This document shows, in pieces, positions 1-12,659 of a DNA stretch of 64,000 nucleotides. Under the pieces are notes generated by a model that made no database searches, was not told the DNA's origin, and saw only the letters and a list, made by a program, of their open reading frames with translations. This DNA is from Ectobius pallidus (Eukaryota > Arthropoda > Insecta > Blattodea > Ectobiidae): assembly GCA_964059195.1 (NCBI GenBank), contig CAXKWD010000004.1:124530043-124594042 (forward strand). The letters are read 5' to 3'. The position numbers and the translations under genes were made by a program. Every line of letters starts with the position of its first letter. The stretch's first letter is position 1.

Positions 1-3000
1 AGAGGGAAGTGCTGCAATGTCAATGTTTTCCTCAAGCCAAGCCGTCTGTCTAGTGAGGAACAGACGGCAACTACTTAAATCACGCAAATGATTTTTGTTA
101 TGAATAAAATTATACACTAGACATTTACACGTAAGGGAGGAGAATATATTAGCCTAACGACCCGTCCATTCAAATTTTTAAAAATAAAATAATAGCTGGA
201 ATATATTTAAAAACAAGCACAATGTTGCCTATTGTATTCAGTGTTGTTGTGCATATGCCAAACAACTCCAAGGTCTTTTCAAAAACTCTTAAATGAGATA
301 CAATTTAACTCTCACGGTGAGTATAATTTGCGACAAATAATTGATCTAATTACTGTAATTTGTTTAGTTGCTGGCAAAATAAGTACCAATGCAGTTTATA
401 ATGATGCACTGAATTACTTACGTGAGTGATGTTAGAACATTTCAAATGCCGACTTTTGCTTAATATAAAGAATTATTAGCTACTATTAACGGATTCACAT
501 CTCGACCCTAAATAATGTGTACTGAAAAAACTTACATTCTTTTGCAAGAAATAAGCACACAGAATTCATTATTCTTTCCCATGAATCATGGCATGAATAC
601 ATTAGCTCTTCGTAAATTTATATAGAAATTATCATTTGAAAAGTTTATACATTCAAACTTATTTCCATGATCAAGGTGGTTCTTCTGTTATATCTTCAGA
701 CTCTTAATACTGAATATGTATTTGTGTTGTGTAGGCTATATCTTTTTAAGGAAATCAAAATAGAAAGTATGAAATGTTAAGATCGTGAGATACATATTTC
801 TCACTTCTGCAGTAGACTTTCTAGTTTATATAATGACCTCTTTTCTTAAGAAGCTTAAATTTATTTTCCTTGTAAAATCTAATCATTTTAGAATTTTTGA
901 AGTTAATCGTAATGCTGAAATGCAAGACGAAAATAATTCAATTATATATATTTCTGATACCTTGATAGTTAACTTTCATGTCTTTTATCGAAAGTATAGT
1001 ATTCTCCTTCTCATTCATCAATATTTTCAAGAAAATAGGAAATAATACAATTAATTTGAAATTTAGAGAACCTATAATTATTAGTTAATTACTATTCTTG
1101 ATTCTGTATTTTGAAGTATCTTGCTGATGTTTCGTTTAACCTTTTTTCCTTTGTAGAATGAAATAGATTTACAGTATTTTGCTTGTCTTAACACACACTT
1201 GTCTAATGAACATTAATGATCCAACACTATTCGTCCAAGTCCGGTTTTATTTTCTTTGATGTGTGTATTTGGTTGTTTGCCATCCTGGTAAGTTCATTGT
1301 GTTCCTTGCTGATATAGATAGATCTATTACAATAATGCTGGTTTGGGTGTATTCATTTTAAACTTTAGTCATAGGCCCAAATGACGTTCTCTGTAATTTT
1401 GGAATGTACTTTTCATATAATTATATATCATATATTTCTTCAGCGAATGAATTTAATCCTTAATACAGTGGTATGAAATACTCCTAATACTTTCTCACTG
1501 TACATAATTTAACAAACATCACATTGGCCAGATATACTTAAATACAGAATAATATAGTTGACTTTTAGTAGCCTATGCTATACCTCCACTCTTAGGAAAG
1601 AGTATATTTGTAATTATTATGTAGCGTTCTTTTTTAAAATGTTTTCCATATCCTTCATGCAATACAGTAGTTGCTATCTTTCAGTGGAAATGCATATTAT
1701 GCAATCTCTTTCGTGGGCTATAACTTTAAGTGCATTTCATTGTTATGTCTTATATTCGTTCCATAGTTTACTGTTAAAAGTGTCTGTAGGCTCGGACATT
1801 TACGCACCAGGAAGTTCTATGCCTTGTTAGCCTTTTAGTTGTTGTTATTTCCATCATTTCAAGTTGTGAAATGTGCAAATTCTGTTTTCTCTCTTCTATT
1901 GTTTCCTTCATTGTCTATACAGTGTCAAATTTTTTTATATAATTTTCTATGAAAGAGGCCTAAAAAACGAGCCTGTCCCAGACTCCTCTAAATATAATCT
2001 ATTTTTCGTGAATAAGAATTTGTTTAGATTATAACATATTTTATGCAAATAATTATGCATTTTTGTAGTATTCATTTAACTTCTTTAATACATTCAAATA
2101 TATTGTGTCCCAGTTTATTGAATGTCATGAATCTGTGGCATAGTCAGATTATTGAGTTTCTTTACTGAATGAAAATAAGTTATATCCTGTAGCTGTATGT
2201 CTCAGAATTCTTCATAATATGGCTAGTTCCGTCTTGCTGCTTCTACCCATCTGCAGCAAAATGAGTCCACTGAAATAGTCCTATTGATTTCGGATGTAGT
2301 AAAAGACAGATTTATTTCAATTTACTAAATTTTCTACTAAAACTTAACAGTTGCAGCACTGAAAATATTCTGTTTGGCTGTGTATGTGGGTATATTTTTT
2401 GTAGGTTTACTTTCCTGTTTAGGCCTAATCATGTAGTTTATGAAAATATACTATTACATTTCCGTGATATTGCTGATATTGCAATCCTATTCTGGTGGTA
2501 AACTTGAACAATTCCATTTCTTTAGCTTTCCTGAATTTACATCCTAATGTTATTATTGGAAAATCTTCTGCGGTAATTGTATCACGATCTTACAATAATT
2601 CTTCTCTTGTTTGTTTTAAGACATGCTATTTGTAATAACGGCGTAACAGAAATCATTATTTAGTTGGCATAGAGCTTGGAAACTTGGCATTCAGTCATTA
2701 AAACTGCGTTCACCCTTCAAGTCTTCTTTCTTGTATAAACATCCCGTTAATATCACAAATTAATGCCTCTTTCGAGGAGCTAATAATTTTTGTTGGAAAT
2801 ACCAGATAATGATGAAAAGGCGACTTTCTTTATAAATCTGATTCTTTACTACTATCTTTGGAAATCACACCTATTCCGTTTGAAAGCTTCCTTTTTATTA
2901 TACTTCCATTCAATGAAATTCACACCGCGTCACTGAGAGGTCTTCTGATAATCATAATAATATGCAACTTCCCATGCAATATGTTTCATATCCTTCTTGC

Positions 3001-5980
3001 ATATTGATATTCGTTTCCTGTCACAGTTATTGTTACACTGTCACTGTCAGAAACTGTACTGTCATAAACATACAGTCTTGATTTTGTATATACGTTGTAT
3101 CGAATAAGCTGAGCATGTACAGTACATACTACACTGGAGAATAAGCTATGGAGTACTTTATTGTTGAGGAATTGCTTAATCTACTTCTCAATGTTAACTT
3201 AGTAAATTTGTCACAATTATTCTCTCTCAACACAATGCGATGTGGGATGTTTTTGTATTGCGAACTGGCATAACTTCCCAATAGATTTGCAAAAAAACTT
3301 CATGTTTTGCACCAGTTCTGTATTCTTGAACACCTTGAAAAATAAGATTGAGATATTTTTAAAAGTGGTATGCATGGAATCATGTTAACGACAGATCACT
3401 TTCCTTCTTGCGTAGGTTGAATAAAAAAATAAAAAAACAGACTCCCAGTTCTGTACATGGAAATATGTAGACCTAGTTCTTACATTGACAGTAAAATTAA
3501 ACTCATTTCATTTCTTCTTATACTATATTTCTTACATCAAGTATCTCTTCTTATATCAAGTATCTTCTTAGATTACGTGGCAGGTAGGTTAGTCACAGCA
3601 AATTGTGTTTATTTTCCAACATTGTAGGCCTTATATTAACTCATACAGGAAAATAATATTCACTTAAATGTAAGCTGAAAAAGTCTCAATTACAATAAGT
3701 GTGCCTGAATTTTCACTTAAAAACTGTCAAAGTCTCATTAAGGATTGCAAAAAATAACTTCCAATTTTTTCTCCTTTTTTTCCAAGCTTCTCTTTTTCGT
3801 CAATAGGGAATTCACTCATTCCCACATTTCTTCTTCGGTAGTTGTAGCGTTAGATCCTCGTTAGATCGTACAGGTACGTTAAATTTATTATCCCCAATTA
3901 GTCAAACATTTTTAGGGATTGTTCTTTTCTTCGTTATTCAATATGCTGCATGGCGAGATTTTTTTTTAGTTTACAAAATAAAATTACAGAATTTAATAAG
4001 ATTTTAGTCTTTCCATTTTGTTGATCGGGTTTTACTTAACTAATCAATATACCTAGGTATTAATGGCACCTTGTATAAAGCAAGCAGCTTCGATTTAATA
4101 ACACTATTTTCTTCCAAGCAGAGTATTCCATTACAGTAAATTTACAAAATGATATTCCGCTGTTCCACTCCATGAAATACAGTATTAATTTTCCTCTTAT
4201 TGCCCTTTAGGGCTAATACAAAATATTACAGTAGATATATTTTCAATTTTGTTAAGTTTTAGCTATCTATATAACTTAACGTATCTTTTCATCACATGAC
4301 ATTTCTTCGCTAAAGATCGCATTACAAATAAAAATCTTATTAATTTCATTTGTTCTCCTTTATTTTAAACTGATTTCAATTCATTTAATTTGTGTATTGA
4401 TAGTCCTACGTACATTTTATTTTACTGGTATTTCCTTTGGCGATTCAATGAAATATTTTCAATATAATCATAATATCTCGAACTTTTATGACATGTAGAA
4501 ATAAAATTGCCTGGTACTGTAAGTTATATTATTTCTGTGTGGTAAAACTCAAACATTGTTATAGTCAGGCACAGCCACTTAACTCTTCCATCTGTTATGA
4601 CTATTAATATACAAATTACGTTACTTTTCTAAAATGTGAGTGCACAATACGTATTTTCTGCAATGAACTAGTCACTGAGCAATATATGCACTTGCACGCA
4701 TTGCCACGTCAGTACATAGATGGTTATAAAATGTCTATTCTCTTCCACTTTTTCAAGTCCAGCCTGCGTGACACTTGCAAACAAAACCAGGTTAAAGCGC
4801 TGCCTCTATAAGTAGCATACTTAGAACTCTTTATCTAATATCAAAGTCAAATCTTTACACAGTCACGCTAGGTAAAAATGCAGTGCCATTCAGCGTACTC
4901 TGTATTCAATGTTAAATATATTAGCATAAACTTCATTCTTTTTTTATAAGGTCAATTGAGCTTCCACTTCTTTCCTTGGCATAATTTAGTTGTCTTGTCT
5001 CATTTGATCTCGTTTCACAATTTGCTGCTGTGTGTTTAGATGTCTTCTTTGCTACCAATGCCAAGATGCCATTCCACTGATTACGAGTTTCAAATATATT
5101 TGATTATCATGCTTATAAACAGTACTTTGAAATAATTCCTTTCTTCCATGAGAGCCGACGATCATTATTCGGTTGATAGTACTGTCTGCAATTAACAATA
5201 TTTAGTTCTGCATTTCAAACTGTTTCATTATACAGAGATAATATGTATCTGGATCTTTTTTAATTAATTGATGTTGCAAAATCACAATCCTTTTTTGTTT
5301 TTCATACAATACCATCTTCTTAGCTTTGAAAATAATTCATAAATGCACACATCCAATTCACTTTAAAATAAATACTTGAAACTGGTACAAAATGAACTTG
5401 TACATTTAACTTTTTTATGTCTCTTAGCTATTCTTAAATATGACGATAATGTGAACTGTGTTTGCGTTTAGTATGTAACAATTAGCATTGAGAGCTGTCC
5501 CATTACAGTAATAAAGTTGAAGCTTGTAAGTAGTAACGTAATTCCTGTGAGAAAGAAAAATATTTTTAAAAAGAGAACACAACATTCGTACAATAGGTAA
5601 TAAATAAAAGATTACAAATAATAACCTCCTCAAGCGAAAGACTTCATGAGTCGTACGCCTACACTAGTAACTTTAAAGTTAGAAAAATGATATGAATCTC
5701 CTGAGAGGAAAATATTTTAATATGAAATTGTAAGTTATTTGAAACAACGAAGTTCTATTTCTTTAGGTTTGATGAGAACTATCCACATTTTTGCAAAGAA
5801 ATTGTCAAATATCAAGTGAATAAATATAATACGTTAAATTAACTTTTGACTTCACATAGTCCCTGGTATGATAAATTTAAAATATTTAGAATATGTTTAC
5901 CTATATCTTTGAGTTACGAGTATTTATTATTCTTTTAAGGGGGAAATAATCACATGTAAAACAGAAAACGTTTATTACAT
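1..5980. other. AT-rich region without recognised genes or repeats
   Basis: I see no convincing coding frame, terminal inverted repeat or target duplication here. Open frames are short, low-complexity and do not resemble a protein family. The stretch is unusually free of the transposons that fill the rest of the window. It lies downstream, on the minus strand, of the candidate exon at 6013-6156, so it could be intron or a long 3' region of that gene. That is inference from position only. Confidence 0.5.
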
Positions 5981-6012
5981 TCAAACTTGGGGGATGAAAG
6001 TCAGTGGATTAC

Positions 6013-6156
6013 CTTTAATAATTCGGGTCGCTGCCTCCTTCACATCGGAGTGGGAAAATTGGAGAACTATGTAGACGAGCGGTAGTGCTTCCAAAGGCAT
6101 TCTAAAAACATCCATCAGATACTGCAATGACTGAAGGGTAACTTCCAAACTCTCAC
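6013..6156 (-). CDS. Candidate internal exon of an unrecognised host gene
   Basis: On the minus strand a T-rich tract ending in GCAG precedes 6156, and the exon ends at 6013 followed by GTAATC, so both splice sites fit the GT-AG rule. The exon is 144 bp, starts and ends in the same phase (phase 1) and is open throughout. It encodes about 48 residues with a regular amphipathic leucine pattern: ESLEVTLQSLQYLMDVF, then RMPLEALPLVYIVLQFSH, then SDVKEAATRIIK. Two or three helices of HEAT/ARM type are plausible, but I cannot name the protein. Codon use is balanced and contains no simple repeat, unlike the surrounding AT-rich frames. I could not find neighbouring exons. Alternatives are a decayed exon or a chance frame. 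No start codon is expected because this would be an internal exon. Confidence 0.55.
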
Positions 6157-6159
6157 CTG

Positions 6160-7140
6160 CAATAATAATAATGAAGAAACACTTGTCAATGGTTGTAATA
6201 TGCACATCATTATTAGTTGTAAGTCTGAAGCCATTTCTATTGCACTCTTATTCTTATTTCATTTATGGTAAAACTTACGATAACGATTCCCTTATAAGCC
6301 CCCTTATAAGCTCATGAATTCTGTAACTATTGTAAAATCCCTTACTTATATTGCACAAGACTAAAATATTGAAAATAGAGAGTCTGTACCAGTTCTCTAA
6401 GAACCTATGTAAATGATTCTGTTGTACACGAAAATATTTGTTTGATCTAATAAATTCCTGTACAAGATGACATTTAGTGGACAACAGAATAATGTTATAT
6501 GATGTAACAAAAATATAGGATACAGTATCTTATTCAACTCTTTTAGTGCACGTAGTCATTCTAATGCTTCCTACTGATCTTGCGAAAAATGATATTGGCC
6601 ACAGGGACCACTAAGTTCAGAGTTCAATCTTGCGTTTAGAAAATAAGAATATTTTAATACCCTTACAAAGCATATTTCTATATTCTGCATCTAGCAGAAT
6701 ACATATTTTCTGTGGGCAATCATTAATTTTCTGTTTTTTCAAATTTGAAATTGAATTTTCATAATGAAATGAAAAAACTTTATATTTATAATTATAAAAT
6801 TCAACCCAGTTCTCAGATAATTTTGTATAATAAGAGAGTACTTTTCTTGTTCAAAACAAAAATATAGTTTAGAAAATTTGTTAAAAGGTAGTTTATAGTT
6901 TTAAAAATATCTGAAATTTTTAAATTTTTAAATATATTTGAATTCTGTTGGTATTAGATTTCTTCAATAACTTACCACTTAAAATAGGAGTGGTAGATTT
7001 TTTATTTGGATTGGCACTTTCAGTAAAATTAGCCTGGTATTTTTCGTTTTTTCGCTTAAGAGTTTAGCACACACAAAAAATTAACATCCATAAAAGGTTT
7101 AATAGTTGTAGTACCATTACTCTTCACTGAAGTACTTACA
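6160..7140. other. AT-rich spacer
   Basis: No coding or repeat signature that I can support. It would be the intron upstream of the candidate exon if that exon is real. Confidence 0.4.
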
Positions 7141-7172
7141 ATGGGCTGTACATACATTCAATTATAAAAAAG

Positions 7173-7176
<4 letters not shown>

Positions 7177-7211
<35 letters not shown>
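7177..7211. repeat. (TA)n microsatellite
   Basis: About 17 uninterrupted TA units, flanked by AAAGTAAT on the left and ATTACTTTA on the right, so the whole locus is self-complementary. Confidence 0.95.
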
Positions 7212-7213
<2 letters not shown>

Positions 7214-7214
7214 C

Positions 7215-7690
7215 TTTATTTTATTTTACTATATACCGTACCTGCCTACAGTACAAAAACTTTTGATCCACAAATAGACAAAATTTTCAATTGGAAAGAG
7301 CACACTGATTATAACAAAACCGTAAATCAATATCCCTCTGACACAACGGCCATTATTGATAGCGTTAGTGACCAGGTACACTGAATGTGTCACCGAAACT
7401 GTGTTCAGCTTCTTATACGATAAGATCTACGGCATCTCATCTTAAAAAATATATATATAGTTCTTAGAATTATTTTGATTTCGATGTGTCCTATTGACAC
7501 CCTTAATTTAAAGCAGCTATCCTAACAGGATTCCCCCGTAACAAAATTAACTTACTTTGCATAGTTTCATTCAGTAGAGGAATGCGAAATAACATTTTGG
7601 GCTTATTCGGTAGACAATAAAAACATTTCTTCTACAGAAGAAAAACAATTAGTTGGTGCATAGACTCTACATCTCTTGTGACACCATGAG
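7215..7690. other. Spacer without recognised features
   Basis: No supported gene, inverted repeat or duplication. Confidence 0.4.
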
Positions 7691-7699
7691 CAGAAAAAA

Positions 7700-7912
7700 A
7701 TGATTAGGGGCATATGGTCAGCATATGACTATCAGGGCCATTATGATGGATCTCGTAATCGGAGACGCTACTTCTTTATCAAGTGGATCCCAACTGTCCT
7801 CAAAAGGCTGAGTGCATGCCGTTCCACACTTCCCTACATCAGAAAAGGTTCGATGTACAGTACCTGTTGATCCGCAGTCAGCAACGCTAATCACATGACC
7901 AGCAGGCGTTCT
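7700..7912 (-). repeat. Diverged tRNA-derived SINE (family S1)
   Basis: The body aligns with the better copies at 8975-9235 and 22701-22972. Shared words are CATGTGGTCAGCATG-like, GGAGCCGCTACTTCTTTAT-like, and a decayed promoter end near 7870-7912. The B box is mutated. It is the oldest-looking copy in the window. A tRNA-like A/B-box head would make it a Pol III retroposon. Confidence 0.6.
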
Positions 7913-8469
7913 ATCCTTTAAAACTCCTGTTCAGAAATATCTTTGTGAGGATACATTTATCAATAGAAAAGCCAAGCATGACCCAATACGTTGTAATAAT
8001 AATATTTAATTATGTATAGTGGTCATTATAATTTTTAATTGTTCTAATTCAAATTTTCTGCTGACATGTTCTTTGAATCTACGGAATTAAAAAAATCTTA
8101 TTTATCCAAATAGATTCGTGTACTTCGAACTACGTGATTATTGAAATTACAAAAATAAATCGAATGAGCGAAAGTTCCAGCATTTAGGATAAATAGGTCA
8201 CAGGAGAACCAGATGTCGTTAATAAATTATAGTCAATTGAATTTTTAACATGTAACCACACACTATTACGTTAAATAGTCTGTACAATCCCTACCAGAAA
8301 AATGCATCCTTTTGACAGCTGGCGCGATACTATCCAATCTTTCTGTGTTGTAATAGATATACAAATTATTTTTCCTTTATTCGAAAGCGTAAAGCACTTT
8401 ATGGATATATAACTTTCATTATATTTTCGGTGTTAAGCTATATGTTATCAGATAAGAATTTTGAGGAGC

Positions 8470-8649
8470 TTTCTCAGAAATGAAATATTACTTTCTTTTA
8501 TTATGCTCGGGCTAAGTCTGTTTTGTCTTATGGGATTCTTTTGGGGAGTTATAGTAATAAAGTGAGGGAAATATTAGTTGCCCAAAAGCGAATCATTAGG
8601 TGTATGTTTAAAATTGATGCAAGGCAGTCCTTTAGGGAGAATTTTAAAA
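8470..8649 (+). pseudogene. Non-LTR retrotransposon RT C-terminal remnant, upstream half
   Basis: A plus-strand frame over about 8488-8649 reads YYARAKSVLSYGILLGS, then AQKRIIRCMFKIDARQSF, then REN. This matches the post-RT region typical of Jockey/CR1-type LINE polyproteins, where an SYGI motif is followed by a QKRxIR motif. The frame is cut at 8650 by a TA-flanked element and resumes at 9937. It is a 5'-truncated, dead copy. The clade assignment is from motif memory and not tested. Confidence 0.7.
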
Positions 8650-8651
8650 TA

Positions 8652-9936
8652 GGGTAAGGTGGTACATTTTCGAACACTTAACAAATATTCTTATTTTATG
8701 AACACAGTAAACTTAAGACAAGTTCAACTGTATCGTAATCACAAAGTTGGCAATGTAGTTGACCCTTCAAAAAAATATGGAAGTCAAACAGCTGTAAAAT
8801 TGGTCATGGCAATCAATCTTTCATTTCCAGAATATCGTTCGAAAATGTACCACAGTAGGTACAATTCTAAACACCAGTGGGTACTATTTCGAACAGTGGC
8901 ATTTTCAACGAACGAATTGCTTTCTTCCAAATATTATATTTTATTATTATTATTTATCAATAATATGAGCGTAATAATGAACTGTCACGTTTTGAATAGG
9001 CGGATGACAGGTTTGGGGCATGTGGTCAGCATGCTGACTCCTACGTCAGTTATTGATGGCTTACTGAACCGGAGCCGCTACTTCTTTATGAATTAGCTCT
9101 TCGGTTGGTGTCAGGAGGCTCAATGCACCCCGTTCCAAATCGCCCCACCTCAGAAAAATTCGAGGAGGTAACGGGGATCGAACCCAGACTTGCGAGTCCG
9201 TAGTCAGCAAGCACTAGACCATGCAGGCGGGTCTGTCATAACATCAAGAGCAATAATAAAAAATACTTAACAACTCCAGAACGATTTCTGTTTGCTATTC
9301 TGTATTGCATAATTGCTGAGATGTAATAGCAATCCAGAGGAAGTGCAGTTCATAAATCTTCGTTGAAATAATACCACTGTTGAAAGCTATGTGAATGCTA
9401 TCCTTTAAATATTTGACTGGCACAGTTAATAATAATAAACATGCAGAATGCTGTGATGGCAAAACAGCTTTTCCATGCAAGCGATCGCGGGTTAAAGTAC
9501 TGTTCGAAATTGTACCTAAAATCCGTTCGTATTTGTACCTGGAGCTAGTTTTTGTAAATTATACATAGTTGCAAATTCCGCTCACGAATGACCATTGTTG
9601 TGCCAATGACTTACGTATTAAAGACTACGCTATTTGTTGGTATGAGTTAAAAATTGGTCCTCAACAATGTATTCCAGTAACACAACGTGGGATTATAAGC
9701 AATTTTATAACGTGCCATTTTTCCAGCATAGAGTTCTTACCTTCGATTGGAAAATAATATTTTATGGCCCAATGAGTCAACTTAAAACATCATTCTCGCG
9801 GATACAGATCAACAAAACAATCAGTATGGACGCTATATTTTTAAAAAGAGGTTGGCTAACATTTGAAACCCAAAAATGGATAAAAATCTTAGTCCGTTCA
9901 GAATTGTACCATGTTCGAAAATGTACCACCTTACCC
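8652..9936 (+). mobile_element. Mariner-like non-autonomous TIR element with SINE passenger
   Basis: Both ends carry a 25-bp perfect inverted repeat beginning GGGTAAGGTGGTACATTTTC. The element is flanked by TA on both sides (8650-8651 and 9937-9938), as for the Tc1/mariner group. Removing it with one TA rejoins the interrupted LINE frame exactly, which confirms the boundaries. No transposase frame is visible in its 1285 bp. A SINE lies inside at 8975-9235. Related halves occur at about 22975-23268 and 23898-24200 in opposite orientations, and they also carry the SINE. Open frames over it, such as 8659-9096, are not coding. Confidence 0.85.
8975..9235 (-). repeat. tRNA-derived SINE (family S1), nested
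   Basis: Read on the minus strand, it starts with a tRNA-like head containing an A-box-like GTCTAGTG region and a B box GGTTCGATCC at about 9177-9186, followed by a ~180-bp body. Imperfect direct repeats of a GAGC-TAATAAT type occur near both ends (about 8967-8979 and 9249-9262), consistent with a target duplication. Confidence 0.8.
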
Positions 9937-10330
9937 TATATGGAGTTTTAACTTTATATGGTTTATGTATCTTGAAATTATTCGAATATGTACATGTTAA
10001 TGGCAGATATTTTAATACCAATGATCATTATCATGAATATTTTACTCGTAATAGGGATCATTATAATATTGAAAGACATATTTTAACAGTATTCAGGAAA
10101 TCACCAATGATCGCTGGATTGAAAATGTAAAGAGCATCTGATGATTAAGATATTTTAAACATAATTAATAACTTAGTTGATATCTGTTCTCGTTCACTGA
10201 AAATATTTTTAATACCATGTAGTTATTTTTAATTTTTGTGTAAGTCCTGGAGCATTAACTTATGTGTTGACGTTTCCCAGAGCAGCATGCTCTTAATGGA
10301 AATAAATACAGGTAAATAAATAAATAATAA
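9937..10330 (+). pseudogene. Non-LTR retrotransposon C-terminus and 3' end
   Basis: It continues the frame cut at 8650: GVLTLYGLCILKLFEYVHV, then FTRNRDHYNIERHILTVF, then RKSPMIAGLKM. The TRNR, then ILTVFRKSP, then GLKMY pattern is the usual Jockey/CR1-type C-terminus. The normal continuation (YNKLP-like) is absent or mutated and a stop ends the frame at about 10128. A 3' UTR with a small hairpin (GAGCAGCATGCTC) and an AAAT-rich tail ends near 10330. Confidence 0.75.
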
Positions 10331-10530
10331 TCCAGAATGAATATAAGGGCATTGGCACATAATAATAAGTTACAACTAATGTAGGCCTGAGTAAATTAAC
10401 TCTCCAGATCCTTTATAGGCCTAAATCTAAAGAAGGAAATCTGTGCAGACAATATTTGCTATTGCCACTGCAGTTTATTGCACTTGACTACACATACCAT
10501 CTGGAATGAGCCATTAGTTCTTGCCGAACC

Positions 10531-10564
10531 ACTTAATGAATGAGTATATACTCATTCATTAAGT
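10531..10564. repeat. 34-bp perfect palindrome
   Basis: The stretch is an uninterrupted perfect inverted repeat centred on TATA at 10547-10548. It is followed at once by GTACATGTACATGTAC, itself palindromic, and then a (TA)n tract. Confidence 0.9.
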
Positions 10565-10594
10565 ACATGTACATGTACATTAAGTACATATTAA

Positions 10595-10598
<4 letters not shown>

Positions 10599-10647
<49 letters not shown>

Positions 10648-10648
10648 T
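10599..10648. repeat. (TA)n microsatellite
   Basis: About 24 TA units with one TG interruption. Confidence 0.9.
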
Positions 10649-10649
10649 A

Positions 10650-11230
10650 AATTTATTTAAAGCACCCTTCAGATTCCGACATAGTATAGTGTGTTAGATT
10701 TATTTCCGAGTTAGGTATGTGGGGTTACCAATATGCTGTCGGGGGTCTGAATTGTGGACGTGTGCATTCAATTGTCTGAACCTTAGCCTATTCAAAGCCA
10801 TATTATTCGTGAGGAAAGACTAAAAGCTTATAACTACTCTTCGAAGAATTGATTGGACAAATTTTTCAAATTCAAGTTTTAGCTCCTTATAGGCTATTAC
10901 GTAATTTGAACAAGTGTTATTCAATAAAATCGCGATAAATTAGAAGAGAAAATCGACACCGATCTTAATTCTACTCCTTAAAACTTAGAGAGATTATGTA
11001 AATAAAGCTTACACTATAGGGTTAAACTTTTGATTCTCGTAACGCTAGCTTTCATACCACTAGAGGCGCTGCAATCGCCCGATAGTAATTTCTGTCGTCG
11101 ACTGTTTAACTTTAACCTAATAGACTATGATGTAACTAAATCACAAAATATTAATCTATATTAATAAAAATTAATTACCAAATGTATGTTGCCGCATCAC
11201 TTGAGAACGGCTCGACTGATTTGGCTGATT
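10650..11230. other. Spacer; possible repeat tail at its end
   Basis: No gene seen. The last 60 bases contain a phrase of the type TTGAGAACGGCTCGACTGAT, which I associate with old insect repeats, but I cannot define its limits. Confidence 0.35.
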
Positions 11231-11232
11231 TT

Positions 11233-12078
11233 AGGTAGATTTCGAAGAAAAATCTACCTACTGCAATGGATACCATGTCATGATTTTCGAAAAATTCTTT
11301 CATATCTTTACGTTTCATGCTCCCCTAAGTACGAAACCACCGCCCGTTCAAAAAAAATGTTTGTGATAATATATATATATATCTTTACACGATAGCGGCC
11401 GTAATTTTGAAGATATTTCAACCAAATTTTATTATGTTATTTCTAGGCCCAATAGTTCGGACAAGTTCGTTAATGGGCAAAATTGGCCCAAGGGGGTGGT
11501 CGGGGAGGGGGTTGAAATTTTAAAACATTTATATCTCGGCCCCTATGAAGTATAGAGGGAAACTTTGTTTGAATAAATTAGAGTACTCCCTATGGAGTTC
11601 ACAATGATACCAACAATTCGGGGGTTCTTGGGGGTACGAGTGGGGGTGGGGGTGGGGGATGGAAATTCGAAATTTTTGAAACTACGTCTTGTGGGGTATC
11701 GTTGAAAAGCTCTTGATGAGTACTCTACAAATCAATAACTAGTTTCTTGATAGCTCTCATATGACGCGAGATTTTAATGTTTGAAAATAATAACACTTAA
11801 AAGAATTATTATAATATCATAATTTTGTCTTGTTTAGCGGCTTTGCTAATTTTATTCATTGCTAATCTTGCGTACGGCCTCCCAGAATATTATATCCTAT
11901 TCTTGTTGTCAAAACAAATGATTGTAGGCTCTTCCTCTTTACCGAATTCAGTTCTTATTACTGTAGGTTTGCCATGCCAAGGCTAAAGAAGAAGAGTGCT
12001 ATGCAGCGACAATAAATTAAACCAAAAGCACTTCGAAATCTACCTCCGCCTATAGGCCTGCCTAAAGGGATTTTTTTT
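11233..12078. mobile_element. Family X non-autonomous element, copy 1
   Basis: It begins AGGTAGATTTCGAAG and carries the exact inverse CTTCGAAATCTACCT near its far end, followed by a conserved tail with AGGCCTGCCTAAAGGGATTT. It shares its whole length with copies at 26137-27051 and 44698-45450. Conserved blocks include ACGATAGCGGCCGTAATTTT, a GGGGGTGG-rich stretch, and GGGTATCGTTGAAAAGCTC. No transposase is present. A TATA tract near 11365 is short in this copy and long in the other two. The class is uncertain. Confidence 0.8.
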
Positions 12079-12079
12079 C

Positions 12080-12520
12080 TTGTGTTCGTAATTGTCAGGA
12101 CAAGGTTTGTATGAAAGACAATTTTTGGAAAATCCATGGAAAAAGTCGGAAATATGAAATGAGGCACAGTTAGAGTGTTCTGCTGTTAATTGTTTACATA
12201 ACAACATAATTTAAAAAAATTGAAGTGTGACAAAAGAAGTGAGACATATTCAGAGTTTCAGAGTTCCGCTGTCACATGTTTTCATAACAAAACAGACACA
12301 GAGAAAAAAGAAGTGTGAGTCTTGCAAGCCAAATCGAAAGTGCGTATGTATGTATGTGGATATGTATGTTCCCTATACAAATCTACATTTCTTAACCAAT
12401 TTGCACGAAATTTTGCACTCATACCCAGTTAAGCACGGGAAGTAACGCGGTGAGCACTAAAATTCAAACAACCCACTCCTTGCCTTGAAAATTTATATAA
12501 TTTCTGAAAATATTATACTG
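12080..12520. other. Repeat-like sequence with AATTTGCACGAAATTTTGCA phrase
   Basis: The phrase at about 12400-12420 and the (GTAT)n stretch at 12343-12370 resemble old interspersed insect repeats. No gene is supported. Confidence 0.35.
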
Positions 12521-12524
12521 AAAA

Positions 12525-12625
12525 ATAAAATGCAATTAGTTATCATGACAACAGTGTATTGTTTACAGTGTTCACATATAGGGCTTTGGGAAATCGCAGT
12601 TAACAGCACATATACGTAGTACTTA
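12525..12625. repeat. Short repeat shared with 43475-43567
   Basis: The two stretches share CATGACA, TTGTTTACAGTGTTCA-like and TAGGGCTTTGG-like words, ending ACACATAT or CCACATAT. They are diverged, same-orientation copies of an unnamed repeat. Confidence 0.55.
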
Positions 12626-12659
12626 ATAATCATTTTTCATGTCCTATGTTAATTTCAGT

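Noticed and set aside
232..1830. Three short plus-strand open frames
   Set aside because: Low-complexity, AT-driven composition, no family motif and no splice context.
8659..9096. 145-codon plus frame
   Set aside because: It begins in the TIR of the mariner-like element and ends within the SINE. The related palindrome copies do not keep the frame.
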